A stretch of DNA of 32,634 nt from a virus, in IMG/VR virus record IMGVR_UViG_3300033146_004127, positions 1-32,634 of that record. The stretch is one strand, 5' to 3'. The position numbers and the translations under genes were made by a program. Positions 1 to 8,253 of this stretch are shown in pieces. The notes under the pieces are model-generated. The model had not been told where the DNA came from. It made no database searches and worked only from the letters and a program-made list of their open reading frames with translations. Position 1 is the first letter of the stretch. Every line of letters starts with the position of its first letter.

Positions 1-40
1 CAGTTTCATAAACAGTGTTTAGAACTGCATTTTTAATCAT
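1..40 (-). CDS. Start of next phage structural gene (partial)
   Basis: The ATG at 40 is preceded by a GAGGT-type ribosome binding site and opens a frame running off the left edge; only 13 codons are visible. It begins right after the stop of the upstream gene. In Mu-like phages the position after the gp36/gp37-type genes is taken by a small tail gene or the sheath, but these few residues do not identify it. Confidence 0.6.
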   Translation of the reverse strand, partial: MIKNAVLNTVYET

Positions 41-42
41 AA

Positions 43-504
43 TTATTTACCTCTAAATTCCAATGCCAATAATTCATGACTGATTTGTTGACGGTGTATC
101 CTATCCCCTTCACCATCAAATGTTTCAGTAGGGCTTACTGATGTTGTATATGATTCATAACAACCATCAGGAATCAAGTTATCAATAGCATCAATAATAT
201 TCTTACATGTTTCCAATGTACCCAATTCTCCCAGGGAATCATCGCCCATTGAAGCATTCTCATCCCGGATTAAATCTGAATATACACCTATCGTTATCTT
301 GTAGATGCTTGTTTTTTTGCCGTTGGTATCGCTTAACTTCACGTTCCAGGTAATGCCGCCGTCTTTTATTCCGATGCAAGGTAGTGTAACATGGATAGGA
401 ATATAATTAATATCTGGTGTAATATAGATATTTTCACTATCTACACCTGTTATCGTGCCCCGCAATCTTGCCTGAATAGTTATCAGAATATTTTTAGTTA
501 GCAT
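43..504 (-). CDS. Putative tail terminator / Mu gp37-like protein
   Basis: This 153-residue protein has no signal peptide or membrane span. Its start ATG overlaps the stop of the preceding gene (TGATG), so the two are probably translationally coupled. It directly follows a DUF1320 (gp36-like) gene, the place where Mu-like phages carry the DUF1834/gp37 gene, whose product caps the tail tube or joins it to the head. The assignment rests on gene order and size; I see no diagnostic motif. A DUF3168-like tail terminator is an alternative. Confidence 0.5.
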   Translation of the reverse strand: MLTKNILITIQARLRGTITGVDSENIYITPDINYIPIHVTLPCIGIKDGGITWNVKLSDTNGKKTSIYKITIGVYSDLIRDENASMGDDSLGELGTLETCKNIIDAIDNLIPDGCYESYTTSVSPTETFDGEGDRIHRQQISHELLALEFRGK

Positions 505-941
505 CAGTATTTATCCATTTCTTCTGATGAAAATATGGTTGTTCTTGAATTTGATATGAAATTTCCAGGTAGATCTTCAAGATCAGGAGAGTCAGGAGCA
601 GGCTGTAAGCCCAATGTTATTTTACCATCTCTGATATTTTCAAGAGTTTTTATACAATTGTCATATTGCTTCTGCCAGTGTTCCGGTGGTGTCTTTTTCC
701 TGATAAATAATTTATAAATTGCCATAGGGGCATTTAGTCTTTTTAAGATGCTTGGAATAGCTCCTATTATTGGCAGTTTAACTACATTTCCGATATAAGC
801 GTCAATAATATCTGCTTCTGCTGTGATTTCTTCTGTAATTACTGCTTGGTCTGGAATGCCTGCTTTGGCATCATCAGAAAGTTGAGTTAACACTCTTTCA
901 GGGCAGATTTTTACAAGATCATCATAGACGCAATATGACAT
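504..941 (-). CDS. DUF1320 (Mu gp36-like) head-tail connector protein
   Basis: The 145-residue product starts with the pattern of DUF1320 proteins: an N-terminal Y..YDDLVK segment, then LSDD at about residues 21-24, then an acidic helical stretch (EITAEADIIDAYIG). The C-terminal third is the usual variable tail. Mu gp36-type proteins lie just downstream of the major capsid genes and are thought to act at the head-tail joining interface. The ribosome binding site AAAGGA precedes the ATG. The next gene is coupled to it by overlapping stop and start. Confidence 0.75.
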   Translation of the reverse strand: MSYCVYDDLVKICPERVLTQLSDDAKAGIPDQAVITEEITAEADIIDAYIGNVVKLPIIGAIPSILKRLNAPMAIYKLFIRKKTPPEHWQKQYDNCIKTLENIRDGKITLGLQPAPDSPDLEDLPGNFISNSRTTIFSSEEMDKY

Positions 942-944
942 TTG

Positions 945-1124
945 TTATTTTCCTTTAAGTTTTGCAGTTTCAGGTTCGGGAACAGTTTGAACAGCTTTGC
1001 AAACACCTTTCTTGATGAGTTTTTTTGCTACATCATCCGGTGCGTCAAATATTTCAGATTTTGTTCCTTGGATATATCGTTTATCCTTGTAATCAACTGC
1101 ACCTTTTATAACTTTTATTTTCAT
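945..1124 (-). CDS. Small phage structural-region protein
   Basis: This is a 59-residue, lysine-rich protein ending three bases before the next start. I chose the ATG at 1124 because GGAG lies seven bases upstream; a TTG two codons earlier would put the ribosome binding site too close. It contains a VIKGAVDYK..RY pattern and a GVxKA segment, as in short proteins found between capsid and gp36-like genes in many Mu-like prophages. Function unknown. Confidence 0.6.
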   Translation of the reverse strand: MKIKVIKGAVDYKDKRYIQGTKSEIFDAPDDVAKKLIKKGVCKAVQTVPEPETAKLKGK

Positions 1125-1152
1125 TTTCAAGCTCCAATATTATTTTTAAATG

Positions 1153-1446
1153 TTAGATTGCGATCAATTTTCTACCGTTGTTTTCATCGTCAACAATTTT
1201 TACACCGGGTACAAACCATCCTGCTTCTGCAAGAGCATAAGACCCGTCGGGATTCCGCTGTTGAGTCGTAACTTGAACATTACAGCCTACGCCAGGCATT
1301 TCCATTGCTTTCGTGCTTTTCATCCATCCTTCTGATTCTGAACTTGCTTTAAAAAGCAACCTGAATGAATCACCGTCGCCAACAATTTTTATATCTTTTA
1401 CGTTTTGTCTTGCGCCTGATACTGTTGAATTGTGTAATGTTTTCAT
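1153..1446 (-). CDS. Conserved structural-module protein, unknown function
   Basis: This 97-residue soluble protein begins at an ATG behind a modest ribosome binding site (AGGAAA). It lies between the major capsid gene and the small connector genes, in the same orientation and with short gaps, so it is very likely a minor head or joining protein. It is glycine-rich and looks mostly beta (VGDGDSFRLLFK, GVGCNVQVTTQQR). No catalytic motif is visible and I do not recognise the family. Confidence 0.6.
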   Translation of the reverse strand: MKTLHNSTVSGARQNVKDIKIVGDGDSFRLLFKASSESEGWMKSTKAMEMPGVGCNVQVTTQQRNPDGSYALAEAGWFVPGVKIVDDENNGRKLIAI

Positions 1447-1479
1447 TTTTATTTCCTGATAATTTATGAATGTTTAAAA

Positions 1480-1499
1480 GTGCAGGGATAGCCCTGCAC
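1480..1499 (-). terminator. Intergenic hairpin after major capsid gene
   Basis: A perfect 8-bp stem (GTGCAGGG paired with CCCTGCAC) with a 4-base loop lies just after the stop of the major capsid gene. On the minus strand it is followed by only a short T run (CACTTTTAAAC), so it could be a weak terminator that reduces expression of downstream genes, or an mRNA-stabilising hairpin. Confidence 0.6.
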
Positions 1500-1504
1500 A
1501 ATAT

Positions 1505-2515
1505 TTATACTACGGTTGCTCTGATGACTGCTCCAGGTCTCTGGAGAACGGGCAACGGTCTGGTTTCAACTTTTATCCATCTACCGGAAGGCTCCTCAGT
1601 TTTCCAGGATTTTGAGAATGCAGGAACAGGTTTACCACCTGCTGTGATATTTCCGACACCCTTTGGTGCATCAAGATCAACTACGGGACCATAAGGACAG
1701 TTGGTTAAATCCTGACACAGACCGACAAGTAAAAATTCATCAGATTCAATAAATCTTTTTCGGGTACCTGCATTGTCAATGTAAGAACCCTGGTATTCAT
1801 CCAGTTCAATCTCAGATACTTTTTGAATTCTGCCAGATTCGGCAATTTTAGCACCCTGATCGTATTTGAGCAATTCCCTGATGTCAGCATTTGCAAGCAA
1901 TGCGTCCATAACTTCTGAACCACAATAGGCAAGCCAGCTTGTGATTGCTGCATTGGAATCGTCTTCAATGATTTGTTTCCACAATCTCATTTTATTAATC
2001 GGGTCAGAAGCAGTATCAGTCCAAAGTGCAGTTGAAGTCAGCGTAATATCATGAGATGCATCAACATTATAATCAACCAGAATGGTTGTTAAATCTGAAT
2101 CATAGATTTTACCTTTGAGCGCATTTACTGCCCAAAATTCCAGAGTTCGATCATGTTCAGCAACCATATCAAATTGTTCCCGTGCTACCCTATCTTTTAA
2201 CATTTCAGTAGCCATTTGAGCGCCGTATGCTCGTACTGCATTGAGTTCAGCAGCAGAGATATGACGTTTTGAGCTTAACCTGGGGGCTTCCAGGGTTACA
2301 GTTTTTCTTCCGGTCTTATCTGTCACGGTTGCCATTGCATTTGGGGCAAGATTCGGCAGGATACGCTGGGAGCCTGTTATGATGTCGAATGCCAAACGAT
2401 CACTTGTCTGCATGTTCTGGTACGGTCTGAACAGGCGATTAAATACCCGTGCTTCCTTGGTTTGCATTTCATTGACTGCACCAGTCAGCACCCTTGTTTT
2501 GAAGAGATTATCCAT
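1505..2515 (-). CDS. Major capsid protein, E family
   Basis: The 336-residue protein has the layout of phage major capsid protein E (lambda gpE type). It has an N-terminal segment with VNEMQTK and FNRLFRP, a central part with HISAAELNAVRAYG, and a C-terminal domain ending in the beta-rich stretch RWIKVETRPLPVL. It follows a gpD-like decoration gene and a protease/scaffold gene, the expected order. AAGGAAA precedes the ATG. The coat protein forms the icosahedral shell after scaffold removal. Length is normal for the family (about 330-350). Confidence 0.85.
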   Translation of the reverse strand: MDNLFKTRVLTGAVNEMQTKEARVFNRLFRPYQNMQTSDRLAFDIITGSQRILPNLAPNAMATVTDKTGRKTVTLEAPRLSSKRHISAAELNAVRAYGAQMATEMLKDRVAREQFDMVAEHDRTLEFWAVNALKGKIYDSDLTTILVDYNVDASHDITLTSTALWTDTASDPINKMRLWKQIIEDDSNAAITSWLAYCGSEVMDALLANADIRELLKYDQGAKIAESGRIQKVSEIELDEYQGSYIDNAGTRKRFIESDEFLLVGLCQDLTNCPYGPVVDLDAPKGVGNITAGGKPVPAFSKSWKTEEPSGRWIKVETRPLPVLQRPGAVIRATVV

Positions 2516-2546
2516 CTTTTTGTTTCCTTTCTATAAATTTAAAAAA

Positions 2547-2915
2547 TTACACAAAATCAGCATCAACAATAATGCCCCTATCTTGGAGTGCCAGGATTGC
2601 AGCATTTTTTTCAGCATCGGTTATTGTGGGCCAGACAAGATCAGAAAGCCTGTATTTTCCAGTAAGAAAAACCTGTGCTTCGGTATCTGCTGATGTAGCG
2701 TCAACATCTTCTGCCAAAATTGCCTTTGCATTTGTTCCTGCTGTGCCTGTAAGAACTTCATATTTGAATGTTGCGCTTAATTCAAGCACAGTACCTCTGA
2801 CTACAACACCTTCACCGCTTGCGACAACAGCCACTTTTTGCCTGCAATACTCTCCGGCAACAAGTTGACTCTGTCCATCTTCTAAATTGATTGTTGAACC
2901 TAATGTACCTGGCAT
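2547..2915 (-). CDS. Head decoration protein (lambda gpD-like)
   Basis: The 122-residue protein resembles lambda gpD-family decoration proteins: a short glycine-rich N terminus, small beta-strand segments (AGEYCRQKVAVVASG, VVRGTVLEL), and a helix near the C terminus with a DAEKNAAILALQDRGI pattern. Such proteins bind the expanded capsid at its 3-fold axes and stabilise it. It lies immediately upstream of the E-type coat gene, as in lambda. The ribosome binding site GGAGA precedes the ATG. Confidence 0.8.
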   Translation of the reverse strand: MPGTLGSTINLEDGQSQLVAGEYCRQKVAVVASGEGVVVRGTVLELSATFKYEVLTGTAGTNAKAILAEDVDATSADTEAQVFLTGKYRLSDLVWPTITDAEKNAAILALQDRGIIVDADFV

Positions 2916-2959
2916 TATCGGTCTCCTTTTTTAATATTTCAAGTTATCATTTAAGGTAT

Positions 2960-3466
2960 TTATTTATCTTTTTTATCTTTCACCCTGTCGGAAATGTCTT
3001 TTGCCATTTTTTCATCTTCCTCGGCTTCTTTGGTTTCTTTATCCTTTTCTTCATCTGTTTTGTCTTTTGTTGCGACCTCTTTTTTTAAACTCTTTGCAAG
3101 AGGTTTCATGACTTTATCCATATTTTCCAGGAAGGAAAGGAACCAGTCAGAAGAAATTTGTTTTTTTTCACCATCAGATTCTTTGAAGTCAAAACTTGTG
3201 GCATGGCTGGAGTCCAGAAATTCGGATATACCGGTGATAAAGATTGCAGGAGGAATATTGCTTTTTTCTTGAAATTCTTTGAGCTTTTCCCTGGTTTTAA
3301 CCTTTTTGTTTTCTAGGGCAGTTTTCCGTTCCTTCTCTGCGAACTCTGCTTTTGCTTCTTTCCGGACTTCTGCTTTTGCGGCTTCAATTGCTTTTATATT
3401 TCTTGCTTTTTCTATAGCGACTGCTGCTTTTGTCGCTGTGTCCATCTGTTCCTGTGTAAATTCCAT
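2960..3466 (-). CDS. Nested scaffold protein from internal start
   Basis: Inside the protease gene and in the same frame, an ATG at 3466 is preceded by a strong AAAGGAG ribosome binding site about nine bases upstream. This would give a 168-residue protein made only of the charged coiled-coil part. Mu I/Z and lambda C/Nu3 use exactly this arrangement to make extra scaffold from the protease gene. The start is inferred from the ribosome binding site and the domain boundary. Confidence 0.7.
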   Translation of the reverse strand: MEFTQEQMDTATKAAVAIEKARNIKAIEAAKAEVRKEAKAEFAEKERKTALENKKVKTREKLKEFQEKSNIPPAIFITGISEFLDSSHATSFDFKESDGEKKQISSDWFLSFLENMDKVMKPLAKSLKKEVATKDKTDEEKDKETKEAEEDEKMAKDISDRVKDKKDK

Positions 3467-3913
3467 GATTTTTTTCTCCTTTTTTTTCATTGAAAACTCA
3501 AAATTAATAAGATTTTCAGTATTGTTAAATTTCATATCCGCAAGACCTTTGACTGCTGGAATTGCACCGCCCAAAAAACCTACATGCCGAAGTCTACCGT
3601 CTGGAAAGAAGGATGCTGAACGTTTTTTATAAATATTTTTCTCAACTAATTCGGCAAATTCAGGAACGACATCTTTTGTTTTCATCATTAACCGTTTGAT
3701 GCCGTCTATTACTATTTCTTTTAATTCCTGAACCCAGCCAAAGGATGGTGAGTTATCTTCGGGATGACCAACAACAAGAGGTGGTTCCATTGTTGCAGGA
3801 TCAAATGTGTTGATGGCATTATCAATTAGCGAATCGCCGTCATGTTCATTGCCATCTGCATCAGTTTGTTTTCCGCCTTTGAATATTTCTACCCAATCAT
3901 CGAAACCTGACAT
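2960..3913 (-). CDS. Capsid maturation protease with scaffold tail (Mu gpI-like)
   Basis: This 317-residue protein has two parts. Residues 1-150 resemble Mu-like prophage I protein: PPLVVGHPEDNSPSFGWV, then KKRSASFFPDGRLRHVGFLG, with conserved histidine and serine that could be catalytic. Residues 150-317 are a highly charged coiled coil rich in K, E and A, typical of an internal scaffold. The enzyme is expected to cut the scaffold and itself during head maturation. GAGGT precedes the ATG at 3913. A nested start at 3466 would give the scaffold alone. Confidence 0.8.
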   Translation of the reverse strand: MSGFDDWVEIFKGGKQTDADGNEHDGDSLIDNAINTFDPATMEPPLVVGHPEDNSPSFGWVQELKEIVIDGIKRLMMKTKDVVPEFAELVEKNIYKKRSASFFPDGRLRHVGFLGGAIPAVKGLADMKFNNTENLINFEFSMKKKEKKIMEFTQEQMDTATKAAVAIEKARNIKAIEAAKAEVRKEAKAEFAEKERKTALENKKVKTREKLKEFQEKSNIPPAIFITGISEFLDSSHATSFDFKESDGEKKQISSDWFLSFLENMDKVMKPLAKSLKKEVATKDKTDEEKDKETKEAEEDEKMAKDISDRVKDKKDK

Positions 3914-3928
3914 AATTACCTCGCATAT

Positions 3929-4366
3929 TTATTTTAATGATAAAAACCTCCTAAGGATGTTTTTGAAATTTAAGATACTTTCCTTTTCAAAAACCATGAA
4001 CGGTCTTGCTGGAATATTTTGTTTTGTATAACCATATTGATGCGTAGCTGCATAAAAAACATTTGATCCCCAAACTACTTTTGCTCCAATTGTTTGATAG
4101 CTTATAGAGTTAATTAAAACTCCAGAGCGCTGAAGTATTTTGCCAGGCCATTTGCCAAGCCTGATTCTGTCATTTATTGTGGCTTGCTTTAGTTTAGGCC
4201 ATGAACCACTTGGACTGCCTTCATTTTTAAACACATTTCTTATTGCTGCTGTTCCTGCTTCACCGATTTCAGCTAATGCAGCATCTGGTTTTTTTATTCT
4301 ATCAGAGAGTTGTGTGAATAGCTTCAGAACACCCTGATCTTTAATTGTAATTGATACATTATTCAT
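3929..4366 (-). CDS. Phage virion morphogenesis protein (Mu gpG-like)
   Basis: The 145-residue product fits the phage virion morphogenesis family (Mu gpG, P2 gpS). It has an N-terminal helical part, then a W.KL...T......G..PGKILQRSG.L..SI segment, then W.SN..YAA.HQYG followed by IPARPF. The RPF near the C terminus is the family hallmark. These proteins act in head or tail completion. The ribosome binding site is poor. In Mu a gp30/MuF gene precedes gpG; here gpG follows the portal gene directly. Confidence 0.85.
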   Translation of the reverse strand: MNNVSITIKDQGVLKLFTQLSDRIKKPDAALAEIGEAGTAAIRNVFKNEGSPSGSWPKLKQATINDRIRLGKWPGKILQRSGVLINSISYQTIGAKVVWGSNVFYAATHQYGYTKQNIPARPFMVFEKESILNFKNILRRFLSLK

Positions 4367-4396
4367 ATTTATTCATATTTGCAATAGATTATTAAA

Positions 4397-5581
4397 TTAT
4401 AGCATATCCGTTGTGGTTTGCATTTCGATATCACCTTTTTCAAAACCGTAAACACGATCAAAATATTGCTGTTTAAAAACTATGCCTTGATTTCTTAATT
4501 TTTCATCTCTGTCTGCTCTTTCAGTTTGCAAATCTTCCTCCTCATAAAAATGAAAAATAGGAGGATCTGCATTTTGAAAGTTAAGATCACAAAACCATTT
4601 TGAAAGAATGTTGAATTGTTCTGCAACCATTTTTTTATCTGAATCTAATTTTTGTTGGAATACATCCATGTGTGTTTTGGATGCTGCATAGGAACCAACT
4701 TTACCTATTTCTGTGGTTAAAGTTTGTCCTACAATTGCTTTGCTAATTTCATTGTTTGCTATTGTAATGAATTTTTCATAAATATCAGCAGAAGCATTTT
4801 TGCTTTTTGATTCAAACATGTCAATTGATTGGTCGTCATCTATTACGGCAACCGCATCTTGCACCATTTGTTTGAGTCTGGTCAAGAAATTATTTCTTCT
4901 GGTGTCATCTGTATTTCGTGGAACCTTACCGATAGGCCAGGGCATTCCATATTTTTCAGTAAATATTGACCAAAATTTGAACCCACCACGTTTGAATGCA
5001 ACTGGCCAGAAACACCGAGAGAGAGTTCGTTCGCCATATGGATTCTTATATGATGGAAAATGCCTTGGGAGTAAGAATTTTAAATCAGGTAATGGTTCTC
5101 CTTCTAAAGCATGAGATTGTGATAGAAATTTTGGCTCGTTTTTGAAGTCGAATGCAAACCATTCGGGTGGCTTACCTTCGATTTTAATAGGTTTCCATAA
5201 GTTTTTTGTTTCCCATATTATTTCACATGGTGCAAAGCCAAAGTAGGGAGCCATTAACATGTCTGTTATGACATTTTGCATTGGCAATGCTGTTAAAGCA
5301 GCCTTAAATGCTTTCAGTGCTTTTGTAGATACTGCCTTATTCTTTGTATTGCCTGAAAGTTTCAACCTCCATTCACGGGCAAGCACGCCGTTTGTTCTGC
5401 CCGTTATGCAAGCCCATACATGAGCATCTGACATAAGCGATCGATAAACACTAACATGTTCACCTAATTTTTCCAAAACAGGATCCGGGTCTGGGAGGCA
5501 TCCGAAAAGACCGTCCCAGTCCCAGGATTTTGCTCTGGAAGCAAATTCATCTGAAAGTTTTGATGATATAATTTTATCCAT
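4397..5581 (-). CDS. Portal protein, DUF935 (Mu gp29-like)
   Basis: The 394-residue protein matches Mu-like portal proteins: VWACITGRTNGVLAREW near residue 55, the YFGFAPCEIIWE segment, FKFWSIFTEKYGMPWPIGK around residue 205, and KAIVGQTLTTE followed by a helical C terminus. DUF935 proteins form the dodecameric portal through which DNA is packaged. It follows the large terminase gene with an eight-base gap. It is shorter than Mu gp29 (about 500 residues), and the C-terminal extension appears reduced. Confidence 0.85.
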   Translation of the reverse strand: MDKIISSKLSDEFASRAKSWDWDGLFGCLPDPDPVLEKLGEHVSVYRSLMSDAHVWACITGRTNGVLAREWRLKLSGNTKNKAVSTKALKAFKAALTALPMQNVITDMLMAPYFGFAPCEIIWETKNLWKPIKIEGKPPEWFAFDFKNEPKFLSQSHALEGEPLPDLKFLLPRHFPSYKNPYGERTLSRCFWPVAFKRGGFKFWSIFTEKYGMPWPIGKVPRNTDDTRRNNFLTRLKQMVQDAVAVIDDDQSIDMFESKSKNASADIYEKFITIANNEISKAIVGQTLTTEIGKVGSYAASKTHMDVFQQKLDSDKKMVAEQFNILSKWFCDLNFQNADPPIFHFYEEEDLQTERADRDEKLRNQGIVFKQQYFDRVYGFEKGDIEMQTTTDML

Positions 5582-5589
5582 ATTGAATC

Positions 5590-7095
5590 CTAATAACCTG
5601 ATAGATTATGTCGTTTATAATATTGCTTATCTTCGGTTTCAAGCTCTGCGCTTTCAACTATGGGGATAACACCACCATTGATATTTTTTACTGCGTATAA
5701 TGCCATTGAACCTGCCAGGCCGGCATCGCCATGCCGGTATTCACCATCTCTGCCTTTTGATCTTTGATCTGGTATTTTTGCTATCCCGTTATTCATTACA
5801 AAGGATTTAAAATCATCAAGGATGTCTCCGTTTTTTGGGATTATTATTGCCTGTTCTTCAAAGATTGCTTTTACTCTGGGCATGTTTTCTCTGTACCAGT
5901 CCAAGGTAAGCATTACTTGATGTATTCGTGTTTTTCCGTATCTTTGCATTGCTACCTCTGCAAGATACTGACCGTTTCCTCTTGCATCTAAAGCTCCGCC
6001 TCTGAAATTTGGGAACCTGTCACAAATATAGAATAAAATTTGTTTTTGTTGTTCAAAAGGAACATTTCTTAATTCAACAACAAATGGTGTTATACAGGTT
6101 AAGTCGGTTTGTTCCTGCAAAGGCCAGATGATTGTTAAGTCACCTGATCGTCCAAAATCTTCGCCAAAAAATGATGGTGCATTTACATCAAGCCTGTTTA
6201 TAACTGGATCAATATTTTCTCTTAACCAGTCTTGTGCGTCTGCTTCTCTGATATGCCCTGGTAGTTCCTCAAAATTGGTTTCACAATGCCAAACTAACAC
6301 AGGAATACCAGGTTGCATACATGATTCTATAAGTGTTCTTGATAAGAAAGTATTACTGCCCTGGCTTGGAATGCAGTCAAGTTCTTCCTGGGCAGAAGTA
6401 CCATAAGCTTTATATATATCATTTATCCATTTTACTTGATTTGTTTCTGACCATTCTTTCCCTGTTTTTAAACATACTCGTTTATAAAGACCTTCATCCA
6501 CAGCTTTCATAAAAGGTACTCTGTGGATTGAACCGCTTCTTTTTCCTGCTCTAATGGCAAGGATTAATTGATTAAATTGGTTTGAATCGCCAAAATGAGT
6601 TGAAATAAGTCTCACTTTGCCTCCCCATATTAAAAAGGCTATTGCGGCATTAAGGAGTTCTGCAAGATCGTCTTGATGTGCTGCTTCGTCTCCTACTAAA
6701 ACCCCTTGTCTACCTCTGATTTTTTTAGGCCGGGAAGCTAATGCAACAATTTTATTCCCAGAAAGTGGAAATCTAATAGTGAATGTTAGGATGTGTTTAT
6801 CTTCTTTTTCGCCTTCGCCCCAGATGCCGGATTCTACTTCACTAGCTGCGGTATTAAAAATTCTTGCCCAATTAGCGCAGCAGTCTATGTATTCTTCAGT
6901 CATTTCTTTATCAGTACCGATATAATATACATTTTGGCCGCCATCTTTTTTGCAAGTTATTGCAATCAGCACATTATCTGCTGATTCTACCCATGTGATA
7001 CCTGTTCTTCTGCCTTTTTCACAAACTTTAAATTCTGATTTGTCTGCAATCCAGTCTTTTTGTGATTGTATTAATATATCATCTGTAAATTCCAT
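5590..7095 (-). CDS. Terminase large subunit (Mu gp28-like)
   Basis: The 501-residue ATPase-nuclease packages phage DNA. An arginine-type Walker A (CEKGRRTGITW) lies near residue 27, Walker B (VLVGDEAA) near 136, and a coupling motif (LISTHFG) near 164. The C-terminal RNase H-like nuclease begins with FFGEDFGRSGDLT near 312 and continues with GGALDARGNGQYLAE. The P-loop lacks the usual GK(S/T) and reads GIT, as in several Mu-like terminases. Its ATG overlaps the stop of the terminase small-subunit frame by one base (TAATG). Confidence 0.85.
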   Translation of the reverse strand: MEFTDDILIQSQKDWIADKSEFKVCEKGRRTGITWVESADNVLIAITCKKDGGQNVYYIGTDKEMTEEYIDCCANWARIFNTAASEVESGIWGEGEKEDKHILTFTIRFPLSGNKIVALASRPKKIRGRQGVLVGDEAAHQDDLAELLNAAIAFLIWGGKVRLISTHFGDSNQFNQLILAIRAGKRSGSIHRVPFMKAVDEGLYKRVCLKTGKEWSETNQVKWINDIYKAYGTSAQEELDCIPSQGSNTFLSRTLIESCMQPGIPVLVWHCETNFEELPGHIREADAQDWLRENIDPVINRLDVNAPSFFGEDFGRSGDLTIIWPLQEQTDLTCITPFVVELRNVPFEQQKQILFYICDRFPNFRGGALDARGNGQYLAEVAMQRYGKTRIHQVMLTLDWYRENMPRVKAIFEEQAIIIPKNGDILDDFKSFVMNNGIAKIPDQRSKGRDGEYRHGDAGLAGSMALYAVKNINGGVIPIVESAELETEDKQYYKRHNLSGY

Positions 7096-7564
7096 TAATC
7101 TGAGATACCTAAAAGGTCTTTTTTTAATCTGTTTACTGTTTGTGAAGATAATCCAGTATTAGATTTATTATTAGGATTAATATCTCCAGGTATGATAGCT
7201 GCTTTTTGAACCATTTGAATATTTTTCAATACCCTTGAGTATACTTCTAATTTTTCAGGGGATATCTTTTCTTTTTTGTCTGCTATTAACTTAAACTTTT
7301 GTGATATTTGGTCTGTCAGTAATTGTGTAAGGCGTAAGTTTTCTTTGTCATATGAGGCATTTATGGCTGATTTTTTCTCTATTTTTTTTTTTGAGTCTCA
7401 TCTACTACTTTTCTATTATAATTCTCTCGTACTTTTTGCCAGTCTTCTTTTGCAGATTTATTTTGAATTGTACTAAATCCACATCCGTATTTTACAGACA
7501 ATTCTTTAAGAGTTATATTCCCTTCAACATATTCAGATTTGATCTTTTGCCAGTTGTATTTCAT
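7095..7564 (-). CDS. Terminase small subunit, split by a frameshift at an A11 run
   Basis: The first part (7564-7379, 61 residues) carries a helix-turn-helix-like stretch (ITLKELSVKYGCGFSTIQN) as in phage terminase small subunits. It ends at a TAG directly after eleven A bases on the coding strand (plus-strand T run 7382-7392). Reading one A twice at that run opens the -1 frame, which continues without a stop for about 95 more codons (IEKKSAINASYDKEN... to LGISD) and ends in TAATG overlapping terminase. The joined protein would be 156 residues, normal for a small subunit. Either slippage on the A run makes the full protein, the gene is broken, or the run length is a sequencing error. Confidence 0.7.
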
Positions 7565-7617
7565 AATTGTTTTATTTCATTTATAAATGATTGCTTTAAT
7601 TTTCTAATTCGATAGCC

Positions 7618-8124
7618 CTATCTGATTTTTTTAAATATTTCGTACATTAATTTAATAGCTTCATCAGGTAATTCAATCTTGTCTTTGTTTTTTTCATAAT
7701 ATGCCTGGGCGGTATCTCCAAATTTATATCCCATAGCCATCCAATCTACTATCATATGAACACAATGAACAACCCAATGTGTTTTAAAGACATTTGGTGC
7801 ATAATTTTTAGTCCAATTTTCCCAATGATGCGGATTATTAATTATATGATGTTGCCATGCTTCATTCATAGAATATTTATCAATTTCATTTACAGAAGGA
7901 TAGAAAGCTTTTTGATACTGTATAAATTCATATTCTGAAACTTTTGACATGTCATGTTTTAACACAGACTGACCGATATTTTCATAATAATTATCATCCT
8001 GAATAAAAAACATGTCATTGCATTTTTCCTGAATTTCAAGCCATGCCTTCCTGACATTTATAATATGCTCTTCCAGATAATCACAATACTCTCTTATTTT
8101 TTCAATGTCTTTTAGTATTTTCAA
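7618..8124 (-). CDS. DUF5662 family protein
   Basis: The 168-residue acidic protein shows features of DUF5662: VLKHDMSKVSEYEF near residue 54, then AFYP, then HHIINNPHHWENW. The conserved histidines and aspartates suggest a metal-binding, HD-like helical fold, but no activity is established. It starts at TTG behind AGGAG with seven bases spacing; no ATG suits. It lies between the lysis cassette and the terminase genes and would be the first gene from the promoter at 8216-8243. Confidence 0.75.
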   Translation of the reverse strand: MKILKDIEKIREYCDYLEEHIINVRKAWLEIQEKCNDMFFIQDDNYYENIGQSVLKHDMSKVSEYEFIQYQKAFYPSVNEIDKYSMNEAWQHHIINNPHHWENWTKNYAPNVFKTHWVVHCVHMIVDWMAMGYKFGDTAQAYYEKNKDKIELPDEAIKLMYEIFKKIR

Positions 8125-8215
8125 TATTTTTCTCCTAATGAATTATTTGTACACCAATAACAATCTCGTTTTTTATTTCAACAGAATAATTACTATATTT
8201 TCTCATAGTATCCAG

Positions 8216-8243
8216 ATTATTCTATAACATCTTATAATGTCAA
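8216..8243 (-). promoter_or_regulatory. Predicted sigma70-type promoter for the packaging/head operon
   Basis: On the minus strand, TTGACA (8243-8238) is separated by 16 bases from AATAAT (8221-8216), one mismatch from TATAAT. It sits in the 129-bp gap between the PAS gene and the DUF5662/terminase genes, so it could drive DUF5662 and the packaging and head genes. Reading from sequence only. Confidence 0.55.
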
Positions 8244-8253
8244 GGATTAATAA

